The notes under the pieces: model-generated | The model's input: only the letters and a program-made list of their open reading frames with translations | Database searches by the model: none | What the model was told of the DNA's origin: nothing | Part shown: piece after piece, positions 6,331 through 13,786 of the stretch | Layout: every line of letters begins with the position of its first letter | Position numbering within the stretch: the stretch's first letter is position 1 | NCBI GenBank assembly: GCA_036567085.1 | Contig: DATCVG010000023.1 | Coordinates: forward strand, 1-15,433 | DNA: 15,433 bases | Source of the DNA: Methylopumilus sp036567085 | GTDB lineage: Bacteria > Pseudomonadota > Gammaproteobacteria > Burkholderiales > Methylophilaceae | Reading direction: 5' to 3' | Made by a program: the position numbers and the translations under genes

Positions 6331-7064
6331 GTAAGCTTGCGTTGAAACAGCTTGAGCGCGAGTTCGTAACCCAAAAACGCTAACTCGGGATCGTAACGCT
6401 CACCCTCATCACGCATAAAGGCATGCTGGCCATTAAACTCGTGCCACGTAAATGCGAGTTTTGCATCAAGCATTTTTTCATACACCGTTTTGCGACCTGC
6501 ATCTGGGATATGGTTATCCTGCTTACCCCAAATCATAAGAAGCTCACCATTGATCTCTTTTAAGCGCTCCATCGAATGTTGATTGGGTTTATTTGGAATG
6601 ATAGTCGTATGTAAATCTGTTGCATAAAAACAAGCAGTTGCTTCAATTTCAGGTTGGAGGGCCGCTCTAAAAGCTAAGTGTCCACCAATACAAAATCCCA
6701 TTGCACCCATATGACCTGAAAACCATGGTTGCTTTTTGACCCATGCAATCATGGCTTGATTATCTGTGTCATAACCTTCGATATCTTTTGCTGACTTATC
6801 TGCATTGCCTTTATCACGCCCTGCATCGTCATAAGCGAGCACGGTTCCGATCGGATTTAACTCATGAAATACTTCAGGTACCAAAACAGTGAATCCATGA
6901 CCGGCGATAATTTTAGCTGCACGCTCAATGGGGCCTGTTTGCTGAAAAATTTCTGAGTAAAAAAGAATTGCAGGTGTTTTTTTAGCTGTCACAGGCTTAT
7001 GCACATAAGTGCGCATAATGCCTGTAGGGGTATTTAAATCAACAAATTCTGACTGAATTAACAT
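6327..7064 (-). CDS. Dienelactone hydrolase family protein
   Basis: Cytoplasmic alpha/beta-hydrolase, 245 residues, the usual family length. The catalytic triad is clear: nucleophile Cys125 in GFCIGG, Asp183 in WGKQDNHIPD and His214 in NGQHAFMRD. The nucleophile is Cys rather than Ser, as in carboxymethylenebutenolidase (DLH). Other family blocks are PAILFYSEIFQQTGPIERAA and VLVPEVFHELNPIGTVLAYD, with an acidic linker before the nucleophile elbow. True substrates of such chromosomal homologues are usually unknown, so I do not assign clcD. A short Shine-Dalgarno AGGA (complement at 7071-7074) precedes the ATG. The gene sits alone on its transcript or follows the small Cys-rich gene 80 bases upstream. 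Confidence 0.92.
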   Translation of the reverse strand: MLIQSEFVDLNTPTGIMRTYVHKPVTAKKTPAILFYSEIFQQTGPIERAAKIIAGHGFTVLVPEVFHELNPIGTVLAYDDAGRDKGNADKSAKDIEGYDTDNQAMIAWVKKQPWFSGHMGAMGFCIGGHLAFRAALQPEIEATACFYATDLHTTIIPNKPNQHSMERLKEINGELLMIWGKQDNHIPDAGRKTVYEKMLDAKLAFTWHEFNGQHAFMRDEGERYDPELAFLGYELALKLFQRKLT

Positions 7065-7144
7065 GCTTCATCCTATAAATAAGGGGTTAATATAAACACG
7101 GAAAGCCTTATTTTACTTGATTCGAAGCGAGTTTAAAGTGAAAT

Positions 7145-7348
7145 TTAGTATTCTGAACTACGGCCTGTGGAATAATTTAAAGGAGCATCATTTTGCCATT
7201 CGCCACAATCGACACACTGATGATCTTCCATGGTGGGACAATATTGCAAATGAGTGGCATGACATTTAAAGCAAGCCATATCTTTATGATGGCGATCATG
7301 AATTTCTGAAGATACTTTGGTGCTGCCTAAACCATACTTATTATCCAT
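7145..7348 (-). CDS. Small Cys/His-rich protein with CxxC pairs
   Basis: A 67-residue protein with no signal peptide. It carries two CxxC pairs, C26-x2-C29 (CFKCH, formally a CxxCH heme motif) and C45-x2-C48 (CVDCGEW), plus C37 and histidines H17, H20, H21, H30 and H33. With no export signal, heme c attachment is unlikely, and a zinc-ribbon or other metal-binding fold is the better reading. A strong Shine-Dalgarno AAGGGAGA (complement around 7354-7361) supports the ATG. It lies between a lipoprotein gene and a dienelactone-hydrolase gene on the same strand. I do not know the family's function. Confidence 0.83.
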   Translation of the reverse strand: MDNKYGLGSTKVSSEIHDRHHKDMACFKCHATHLQYCPTMEDHQCVDCGEWQNDAPLNYSTGRSSEY

Positions 7349-7392
7349 AAGACTCTCCCTTAAAAAATCAAATGGTATGAAGCTTTAATGTA

Positions 7393-7412
7393 CGCTTCGT
7401 TTTTAAGAAGCG
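7393..7412 (-). other. Short hairpin after the lipoprotein gene
   Basis: The dyad CGCTTC (7393-7398) and GAAGCG (7407-7412) has an eight-base loop and lies in the 71-bp gap between the lipoprotein stop and the small Cys-rich gene. No T-run follows on either strand, so a terminator call would be weak. It may be an mRNA 3' or 5' stabilising hairpin. Confidence 0.3.
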
Positions 7413-7419
7413 CAAGACT

Positions 7420-7791
7420 CTATTTTAATTTTTGTAGGCGACATTTTTGATAAGTTAAAACATCCCCTTCTTTAATATAAGTTTCTGGGTCATTGATTTC
7501 TAATGTTGTACTCTCATTGTTATAAGTATTTTTTAAAGTCGCTATTTGTTTTAAGCCAAATTCACGATTTGGCAAAATAAGCCACATCTCTTTACCACCT
7601 TCAAGCGACTTCACATAAAAATTTTTATTTTTTTCACATTGATATAAGAAAGCATCTTTCGGCGCAATCGATTGTTCACGATACTCGCCATTCAACATCG
7701 GGATACTCACTTCAGGGATTTTCATGCTGCCACAACTCGAAATGAAAAATAGCATACTTAGTAGTATCAATTTTTTAAAACTTTGCTTCAT
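7420..7791 (-). CDS. Putative lipoprotein, possibly MliC-like
   Basis: A 123-residue protein with a lipoprotein signal peptide (MKQSFKKLILLSMLFFISSC, lipobox ISSC, lipidated Cys20). The mature part has a pair of cysteines, one in FLYQCEKNKNFYV near residue 52 and one in VLTYQKCRLQ near the end. The layout of FLYQCEKNKNFYV, an extended strand-rich middle and a late Cys recalls the MliC family of periplasmic inhibitors of C-type lysozyme. I see no diagnostic motif, so the match is only suggestive. Its ATG overlaps the stop of the upstream protease gene as ATGA (7788-7791), so the two are translationally coupled and probably act in the same compartment, the envelope. Confidence 0.82.
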   Translation of the reverse strand: MKQSFKKLILLSMLFFISSCGSMKIPEVSIPMLNGEYREQSIAPKDAFLYQCEKNKNFYVKSLEGGKEMWLILPNREFGLKQIATLKNTYNNESTTLEINDPETYIKEGDVLTYQKCRLQKLK

Positions 7792-8774
7792 TGAGCTTCT
7801 TTCAATAAGGATTCATCTAATTGACTTAACAATGTTTCAATGGCCTGAGCTTGATTTGTATCATGATTCAGTTTTGCTAACTTTAACAAATAAAGCTGCG
7901 CTTGTGCGTGACGTGGATTTTTTTTAACGACTTCGTTCAAAACTTTTTTAGCTGTCTCATAATCTTTTAATTCAAAACGCGCAATTGCATCAGAAAAAAG
8001 TGCCTCAATCGATTGCGGCTCATTTTTAACCCAAAGTGCTGCGATTTCTTTCAAACGATCCCATTGAGCTTCGCGCACCGCATCATAGGCTTGCATAAAA
8101 TAAGGTCGTTTTTCAAAAGGAGCATCCCAAAATGGCAATTCCGTTTGGGCGGTCAACTGTATATCTTTTCCTTGGCTCAATAAATGTTTGATCCACTCGA
8201 CAGGAATACTATAGTAGTAAGCATAACGACCAGGGCTTTTAAAAGTAGTGAGTCCGATGAGGCGGCCCTCATCATCAAACAGTCCCCCACCCGATGCCCC
8301 CATCGCAAATCCTGCAGAGGATTGAATAATATTTTCATTATCCAATGCATACAATGCTTTAATCTGCCCGAAGGAAATGATGGGCTTAACAGCATTCCCT
8401 CCAAAACTTTTGGAAAAAACTGATTGTTCATAGTTGAGTTTTTTTGTGTCGCCCAAAGTAATCGGTTTCACATCTAAAAATTTAAATTGAAGAATACATA
8501 AGTCATGTCGCCAGTCTGCTTTCATGCTAATAGGGGAAAATGCTTCACCTAATTTACCAATTTGCACACCCCGTGCATTTGCCACGACATGACAATTGGT
8601 GGCGACTTGATTATCAGCTACGACAATACCGGAGCCGACACCATGATTACCTTTTGAATCGATGACATGAACTTTCACGACAGAAGGTGATACGGCAAAA
8701 GTTGCCTCGTCCGAAGGCGTTGCAAAAACAATCTGAGAAAATAAGATGAAAAGAAAAGTTAATAATCGACACAT
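7788..8774 (-). CDS. Secreted trypsin-like serine protease with TPR-like tail
   Basis: A 328-residue protein. A signal peptide ends near VFA|TP (residue 18), so the enzyme should be periplasmic. A chymotrypsin/HtrA-like protease domain spans about residues 25-215 with a full triad: His62 (ATNCHVV), Asp91 (WRHDLCIL) and Ser161 (MGASGGGLFDDEG, with GASGGG in place of the common GNSGGP). There is no PDZ domain. Instead, residues 230-320 form helical repeats that look like TPRs (AREAQWDRLKEIAALWVKNE, AIARFELKDYETAKKVL, NPRHAQAQLYLLKLAKLN). A protease fused to a TPR-like module without PDZ differs from DegP/DegS. It overlaps the downstream lipoprotein gene by ATGA. The Shine-Dalgarno is weak (AAAGG). 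Confidence 0.88.
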   Translation of the reverse strand: MCRLLTFLFILFSQIVFATPSDEATFAVSPSVVKVHVIDSKGNHGVGSGIVVADNQVATNCHVVANARGVQIGKLGEAFSPISMKADWRHDLCILQFKFLDVKPITLGDTKKLNYEQSVFSKSFGGNAVKPIISFGQIKALYALDNENIIQSSAGFAMGASGGGLFDDEGRLIGLTTFKSPGRYAYYYSIPVEWIKHLLSQGKDIQLTAQTELPFWDAPFEKRPYFMQAYDAVREAQWDRLKEIAALWVKNEPQSIEALFSDAIARFELKDYETAKKVLNEVVKKNPRHAQAQLYLLKLAKLNHDTNQAQAIETLLSQLDESLLKEAQ

Positions 8775-8810
8775 GACTGACTAGGCCTTTAAGTGAATGT
8801 CATGCATAGA

Positions 8811-8837
8811 TAAGGAACTCTGGGGCTTAGTTCCTTA
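8811..8837 (-). terminator. Hairpin between nrdJb and the protease gene
   Basis: A perfect 9-bp inverted repeat, TAAGGAACT (8811-8819) and AGTTCCTTA (8829-8837), with a nine-base loop, lies just after the nrdJb stop in the 74-bp gap. It lacks a T-run on either side, so it may be a poor or Rho-assisted terminator or a transcript-end stabiliser rather than a standard intrinsic terminator. Confidence 0.45.
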
Positions 8838-8848
8838 AAGATAAATTG

Positions 8849-9529
8849 TTAGCCACATTTACTATCGCCACAACTTAAGCATGTAAGGCATCCGTCCATC
8901 ATGATGACTGCTTTGGTTTGGCATTTGCTACAAAGTTGTGAGCCTTTTGGATATCCCGTGCTGTCCATTTCTTCAGCATGTTTTTCCATGTATTCTGCAC
9001 GTTTTTCTTCCATCAATTTTTTTTGATGTTCGTCAGGCAATGCTTTTTTAAGCATACCAATATCGATTAAATGTTGCTCAACCACTTCACCAATTTCAGC
9101 CACTAAACTTGGTACATACTTGCCACCTTTTTTAAAGTAGCCGCCATTAGGATCAAATACACTGTGAAGCTCTTCCACTAAGAATGTCACATCACCACCT
9201 TTTCTGAATACTGCAGACATGACACGAGTCAAACCTACGATCCATTGAAAGTGATCCATATTTTTTGAATTAATAAAAATCTCAAACGGGCGACGGTGCT
9301 CTTGTGGTGTGCCTTCGTTCATGATGATGTCATTGATCGTGATATAAAGTGCATGCTCAGTGACAGGTGTTTTTACTTTATAAGTAGAACCTGTAATTTT
9401 TTCAGGGCGGCCTAAGGGTTCACCTAGTTGTACAATGTTTTGATTTTCTTTTTGAGTTAAAGCATTCGCTTTATCTTCTTCAGAAACAACGCTGTAACCT
9501 ACGATCTTTTTTTCAATTTTAATTGCCAT
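8849..9529 (-). CDS. nrdJb: Class II ribonucleotide reductase, C-terminal subunit NrdJb
   Basis: The second half of a split adenosylcobalamin-dependent ribonucleotide reductase, corresponding to the C-terminal domain of one-piece NrdJ. The product has 226 residues. An N-terminal alpha/beta part carries TEHALYITINDI, GGDVTFLVEELHSVFDPNGG and LVAEIGEVVEQHL. The C-terminus is Cys-rich: C200-x2-C203, C214-x2-C217-x2-C220, and C225 one residue from the end. These cysteines likely bind Zn and supply the redox pair that re-reduces the active-site disulfide in NrdJa, as the mobile C-terminal tail does in other RNRs. Shine-Dalgarno AAAGGAA precedes the ATG. The gene lies 22 bases after nrdJa, so the two are co-transcribed. 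Confidence 0.9.
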   Translation of the reverse strand: MAIKIEKKIVGYSVVSEEDKANALTQKENQNIVQLGEPLGRPEKITGSTYKVKTPVTEHALYITINDIIMNEGTPQEHRRPFEIFINSKNMDHFQWIVGLTRVMSAVFRKGGDVTFLVEELHSVFDPNGGYFKKGGKYVPSLVAEIGEVVEQHLIDIGMLKKALPDEHQKKLMEEKRAEYMEKHAEEMDSTGYPKGSQLCSKCQTKAVIMMDGCLTCLSCGDSKCG

Positions 9530-9551
9530 TATTTTCCTTTAATATCTTCTA

Positions 9552-11714
9552 TTAGAACTTACCGTAATAACCTTCTTTGAGGGCGTCATAAAGATTAGCT
9601 GCTGAATGGGTTTCACCATCATATTCAATTTCTTCGTTACCCTTCACTTCAACTTGAGAGCCATCATCTAAAGTAAATTTATAAGTCGTGTTCTCTAAAT
9701 CTTTTTCTGTGACCAACACACCTTGGAAAGCCTCTGGGTTAAATCTAAATGTCGTACAACCCTTAAGACCTTTGTCGTATGCATATAAATAAATATTTTT
9801 AAAATCTTCGTAATCGTAATCCGTTGGCACATTGATCGTTTTAGAAATTGAACTATCAATCCACTTTTGTGAAGCCGCTTGAATGTCTACGTGTGCTTTT
9901 GCTTGAATTGTTGAGGAATCTAAAAAGTAATCCGGTAATTTTTCATCTTCATTTTCTGAAAATGGCATCGCTTTTGGATTAATTAATTCACGATAGGCTA
10001 GTAATTCATACGAATATACATCTACTTTTTCTTTTGATTTCTTACCTTCACGAATCACGTTACGGCTGTAATGATGTGCAAAAGAAGGCTCAATCCCATT
10101 ACTTGCATTATTCGCAAGTGATAATGAAATTGTACCTGTCGGTGCAATGGAACTATGGTGTGTAAAACGTACACCTTTTTTTGCAATCTTATTACGTAAG
10201 CCTTCAGGGAATTGCTGCATGTAACGGCTATATTTACCGAGCAAAACTTTACCTTTCACTTTAGCGCCTACTTTAATACCGTCGGCTGCCATCTCAGGAC
10301 GTTTTGCTAACATATCAGCGGTCACCACAAATTCTTCTTCCATGATCGGTGCTGCACCTTTTTCTTCCGCTAAATCAATACCTGTTTCCCAACCCACCTC
10401 AGCTAAAATGCGACTTACTTCTTCAGTGAATTTAAGTGAGTCTTCATCACCGTATTTCATCTTAAGCATCGTGAGTGAAGAACCTAAACCTAAGTAACCC
10501 ATGCCGTGACGGCGCTTACGTATAATTTCTTTACGTTGCTCTTCGAGCGGTAAGCCATTAATTTCAACCACGTTATCTAACATACGTGTAAAGATTGCAA
10601 TCACTTCTTTATATTCAGCCCAATCAAAAAACGCTTCGTCAGTGAAAGGTTTCTTCACAAATTTGGTGAGGTTCACAGAACCTAATAAACAAGCACCGTA
10701 AGGAGGTAGTGGTTGCTCACCACACGGGTTAGTTGCACGAATGTTTTCGCAAAACCAATTATTATTCATTTCATTCACACGATCGATCAAAATAAAACCA
10801 GGCTCAGCAAAATCGTAAGTCGATGACATAATAATGTCCCACAAACGTCTTGCTTTAATCGTTTTGTAAACACGGCATGCCACTTTACCCGCATCAATAC
10901 CTTCAGTCTTAGTGAGGTATTTACCTTTGACAGGCCACTCTCTCCATACGACTTGGCTTTCGTCGTTCACATTTAAACCATCAACGATCGATTCCTTTTC
11001 GGTGACAGGGAATGCTACTTTCCAATCGCTATCAGCTTTAACTGCTTCCATAAACTCTTTGGTGATTAAGCATGAAAGATTAAATTGACGAAGTCGGCCG
11101 TTTTCACGTTTCGCTTTTATAAAGTCAGTTACATCAGGATGGGCAATATCAAAGGTTGCCATTTGAGCACCTCGACGACCGCCCGCTGATGATACGGTGA
11201 AACACATCTTGTCGTAGATATCCATAAATGAAAGTGGGCCACTTGTATAAGCACCCGCACCTGCGACAAAAGCACCTTTTGGTCTTAAGGTTGAAAATTC
11301 ATAGCCAATACCACAACCTGCTTTTAAAGTAAGGCCTGCTTCATGCACTTTATCTAAAATGCCAGACATACTATCTTCAACAATACCGGATACTGTGCAG
11401 TTAATCGTAGAAGTAGCTGGCTTATGTTCTAGGGCACCTGCATTAGAAGTAATACGGCCCGCTGGAATAGCTCCGCGTCTTAATGCCCAAAGGAATTTTT
11501 CATACCACTCTTCTCTTTTGGCTGGAATTTCAACATCTGCTAAAGCTCTTGCTACACGCATAAAGGAATCATCAATATCTTTATCAACGTGCTCGCCCTG
11601 TTTTGACTTCAAACGATACTTTTTGTCCCAGATATCGAGTGAAACATCTTGAATCTTTATTTCGTGGTCTTGATGGTCACTTAATGTGGATTTTGGACGA
11701 ACAGCTTTGAGCAT
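9552..11714 (-). CDS. nrdJa: Class II (B12-dependent) ribonucleotide reductase, catalytic NrdJa
   Basis: Makes deoxyribonucleotides with an adenosylcobalamin-generated thiyl radical, so it needs no oxygen or second iron subunit. The 720-residue product has the ten-strand RNR barrel and no N-terminal ATP-cone. The radical-site motif NPCGEQPLPPYGACLLGS gives N329, C331 (thiyl radical) and E333. The redox pair is C106 (INCTVSG) and C342, the latter 11 residues after the radical Cys, as in the L. leichmannii enzyme (C408 and C419). Further blocks are GGRRGAQMATFDIAHPD and HHSSIAPTGTISL. Its product ends at about GLKGCTTFRFN plus a short tail, and the missing C-terminal domain is encoded by nrdJb just downstream. 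A weak AGGGG Shine-Dalgarno precedes ATG 11714. Transcription should start about 95 bases upstream, at a promoter with NrdR-like sites. Confidence 0.93.
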   Translation of the reverse strand: MLKAVRPKSTLSDHQDHEIKIQDVSLDIWDKKYRLKSKQGEHVDKDIDDSFMRVARALADVEIPAKREEWYEKFLWALRRGAIPAGRITSNAGALEHKPATSTINCTVSGIVEDSMSGILDKVHEAGLTLKAGCGIGYEFSTLRPKGAFVAGAGAYTSGPLSFMDIYDKMCFTVSSAGGRRGAQMATFDIAHPDVTDFIKAKRENGRLRQFNLSCLITKEFMEAVKADSDWKVAFPVTEKESIVDGLNVNDESQVVWREWPVKGKYLTKTEGIDAGKVACRVYKTIKARRLWDIIMSSTYDFAEPGFILIDRVNEMNNNWFCENIRATNPCGEQPLPPYGACLLGSVNLTKFVKKPFTDEAFFDWAEYKEVIAIFTRMLDNVVEINGLPLEEQRKEIIRKRRHGMGYLGLGSSLTMLKMKYGDEDSLKFTEEVSRILAEVGWETGIDLAEEKGAAPIMEEEFVVTADMLAKRPEMAADGIKVGAKVKGKVLLGKYSRYMQQFPEGLRNKIAKKGVRFTHHSSIAPTGTISLSLANNASNGIEPSFAHHYSRNVIREGKKSKEKVDVYSYELLAYRELINPKAMPFSENEDEKLPDYFLDSSTIQAKAHVDIQAASQKWIDSSISKTINVPTDYDYEDFKNIYLYAYDKGLKGCTTFRFNPEAFQGVLVTEKDLENTTYKFTLDDGSQVEVKGNEEIEYDGETHSAANLYDALKEGYYGKF

Positions 11715-11788
11715 GGATTTCCCCTGAATTATTCTTTTTTATATGTTTTATTACTAAATTAACTGCTAGATGGTATTTTTGCTTAAAA

Positions 11789-11804
11789 CCACAAGATATA
11801 GTAG
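11789..11804. promoter_or_regulatory. NrdR-box-like site 1 (nrdJ leader)
   Basis: CCACAAGATATAGTAG matches 12 of 16 positions of the NrdR box as I recall it (acaCwAtATaTwGtgt). It lies just downstream of the predicted nrdJ start site, at about +4 to +19. NrdR represses RNR genes when dATP is high. Confidence 0.6.
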
Positions 11805-11814
11805 TTTTGTGAAC

Positions 11815-11843
11815 ATATTATCCATGGTCTAGTAGTCCGTCAA
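11815..11843 (-). promoter_or_regulatory. Sigma70-like promoter of nrdJa-nrdJb
   Basis: Read on the minus strand, -35 TTGACG (11838-11843) and -10 TAATAT (11815-11820) have an ideal 17-bp spacer, giving transcription from about 11808 and a leader near 95 bases. The two NrdR-like sites flank and overlap its -10. Confidence 0.78.
11820..11835. promoter_or_regulatory. NrdR-box-like site 2 (promoter spacer)
   Basis: ATCCATGGTCTAGTAG is a weaker match (8 of 16, mainly C-A and TCTAGT) to the same consensus. It starts exactly 31 bp from site 1, leaving 15 bp between boxes, the spacing expected for paired NrdR boxes. It lies between the -35 and -10 elements. Confidence 0.45.
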
Positions 11844-11979
11844 TTGAAATATATGCACAAATTTAGAGCAAAAGTTAACCCCTATTTTCTGGGGTAAATT
11901 TTTAAAACTTAAGCAAGACCTTTCTTGAAAAATAAATTAAACACAAGTTCATCAAGATGGTTTATGCGAAAATATCCAC

Positions 11980-13245
11980 ATGATTCGCTTTTTTTATAGT
12001 CTTTTAGTCTATTTTATTCTCCCGTTCACCCTAATTAAGCTGATTTATAGGAGTTTTAAGCAGCCTGACTACTTAAAACATTGGAGTGAACGCTATGGTT
12101 TTTATAGCGCTTCTACAAAAAAAATCTGGAGTAAACGAAAAACGCTTTGGATTCATGCTGTTTCTGTGGGCGAAACCAAAGCTGCGATTCCATTCATCAA
12201 ACTTTTTTTAAAAAAATATCCGCATCATCATTTACTGATTACGCACGGCACACCTACAGGACGTGCAACATCGATAGACATTAAAAATGTTCGCGTCACA
12301 CGTATCTATCTTCCTTTTGATACAGTGGATGCCACCCAAAGATTTTTAAACACATTTAAACCCGAATTAGGTTTCTTACTTGAAACAGAGCTTTGGTTTA
12401 ATTTAATTCATCAAGCACATAAAAAATTTATTCCTCTTTATTTAGTGAATGCCCGTTTATCTGAAAAATCATTTCAACTTTATAAAAAGATTTTGCTACT
12501 TATCAAACCATCCTTACAAGAATTGAAAGGTGTATTAGCGCAAACCACGAATGATGCAAAGCGCTTTGAGTCTCTTGGTGCAAGTGGCGTTGAAGTGATG
12601 GGTAATTTAAAATTTGATGTTGAACCACCTCGTGATATAAACATAAAAAGTGCAGCACTTAAAAAACATTTGCGCTTAAAAAATCAATCCATACTTTTGA
12701 TTGCAAGTTCAAGACAAGATGAAGAAGAAATGATTTTACAAAGTTTATTAAAACTTCAAATCAAAAATCTCATCACGATTTTTGTACCACGCCATCCGCA
12801 ACGTTTTAAGGAAGTTGAGTGGATGTTAAAAAAATATCATGTTTCTTTTATCAAACGAAGTGATACAAAAATAACTACAAGATCTTATCAATTTATTTTA
12901 GGTGACTCTATGGGTGAGATGTATAGTTATTACAGCTTGGCGAATATCGCACTAATGGGTGGCACAATACTCTCTTATGGCGGGCAAAATCTTATTGAAT
13001 CGATGGCAATGAAAGTCCCTGTCATTTTAGGTCCTCATACATATAACTTTCATAATGTATCAAATGAAGCAATCCGATTAGGCGCGGGCATTAGAATTCA
13101 AACATTAGATCAATTAAAAAAAGTATTGCCTGAGATGCTTAAATCGTCTTCTCAATTAAAAATGAAAAAAGCTTGTATTGAGATGATACGAGGACATCAA
13201 GGTGCGACATTAAAGATGTTAAATAAAATTAAACCTAGGACTTGA
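11980..13245 (+). CDS. waaA: Kdo transferase WaaA
   Basis: Inner-membrane 3-deoxy-D-manno-octulosonic acid transferase that adds Kdo from CMP-Kdo to lipid IVA, the first step of LPS core assembly. The 421 residues (E. coli 425) start with a membrane anchor (about 1-24). The catalytic base is Glu37 in HWSERYGFYS. GT-B motifs follow: WIHAVSVGETKAAIPFI, LLITHGTPTGRATS, FLLETELWFNLI, NARLSEKSF, GNLKFD, ASSRQDEEEM, PRHPQRF and GDSMGEMYSYYSLANIALMG. The GGQNLIESMAMKVPVILGPH block binds the nucleotide. No clear Shine-Dalgarno precedes ATG 11980, and no firm promoter is visible in the 265-bp gap shared with nrdJa. Its stop lies inside the tail of the convergent hydrolase gene (11-bp overlap). Confidence 0.96.
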   Translation: MIRFFYSLLVYFILPFTLIKLIYRSFKQPDYLKHWSERYGFYSASTKKIWSKRKTLWIHAVSVGETKAAIPFIKLFLKKYPHHHLLITHGTPTGRATSIDIKNVRVTRIYLPFDTVDATQRFLNTFKPELGFLLETELWFNLIHQAHKKFIPLYLVNARLSEKSFQLYKKILLLIKPSLQELKGVLAQTTNDAKRFESLGASGVEVMGNLKFDVEPPRDINIKSAALKKHLRLKNQSILLIASSRQDEEEMILQSLLKLQIKNLITIFVPRHPQRFKEVEWMLKKYHVSFIKRSDTKITTRSYQFILGDSMGEMYSYYSLANIALMGGTILSYGGQNLIESMAMKVPVILGPHTYNFHNVSNEAIRLGAGIRIQTLDQLKKVLPEMLKSSSQLKMKKACIEMIRGHQGATLKMLNKIKPRT

Positions 13246-13786
13246 TAAGTTTAACTACCGCTTTAAAGTGATCGCCTTCAGCGACTCGTAACCACTCAAA
13301 TACGACTGATTCTACATTTGTAATCACCACACCTTCAGATCTTAATCGATGAATCGCATTTTGATGATTTAAATTCGATCTTGAAAGTGTTGCATCTTCC
13401 ACCACAAAAACTTCTTTTCCCGAAGCTTTCAAAGCTAATGCAGTTTGTAAAATACAAATGTGTGTTTCTAATCCACATAAAATAATTTGTGATCTTGATT
13501 TAATTAAATGACTTTTAAAATTAGGTTCATCAAGGCATGAGAATACTTTTTTCTCAATTGGTGCATTGGAGAATAACGATTTTAATTCTTTCACTGTGGA
13601 ACCCAAGCCTTTGGAATATTGCTCAGTATAAAGACAAGGCACTTCTAAAATTTTTGCAGCTTGAATAAGAATGCCTGATGCGTTGATGACTTTTTTAATT
13701 TCACTTTTAGGCATGACATCCACAAGCTTGTCTTGGATATCAATGAAGATGATCTGACTTAAAAATTGATCATTGATCATAATCAC
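13235..13786 (-). CDS. Isochorismatase-like cysteine hydrolase
   Basis: A 183-residue protein of the isochorismatase-like superfamily, whose members hydrolyse amides, isochorismate or N-carbamoyl compounds; the substrate here is unknown. The catalytic triad is visible: Asp16 in IFIDIQDKL, Lys80 in APIEKKVFSC, and nucleophile Cys111 in LCGLETHICILQTA. The following ASGKEVFVVEDATLSRS strand-helix is typical. The frame opens with GTG 13784-13786, which overlaps the stop of the upstream methyltransferase gene (TAGTG). An ATG two codons later (13778-13780) is an equally good start. No Shine-Dalgarno is seen, so coupling is likely. No siderophore, nicotinamide or pyrimidine-degradation gene is adjacent to hint at the substrate. 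Confidence 0.9.
   Translation of the reverse strand: MIMINDQFLSQIIFIDIQDKLVDVMPKSEIKKVINASGILIQAAKILEVPCLYTEQYSKGLGSTVKELKSLFSNAPIEKKVFSCLDEPNFKSHLIKSRSQIILCGLETHICILQTALALKASGKEVFVVEDATLSRSNLNHQNAIHRLRSEGVVITNVESVVFEWLRVAEGDHFKAVVKLIKS

Noticed and set aside
7145..7348. Small cytochrome c from the CxxCH motif
   Set aside because: No signal peptide for export to the heme-attachment machinery, and a second CxxC pair fits metal binding better.
11875..11898. ACCCC...GGGGT hairpin followed by T-rich sequence between nrdJa and waaA
   Set aside because: Only about five paired bases, no upstream plus-strand gene to terminate, and it lies upstream of the nrdJ start on the minus strand.
11715..11979. 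Cobalamin riboswitch upstream of nrdJa
   Set aside because: No B12-box-like conserved core was found and the leader (about 95 bases) is too short for a full aptamer.
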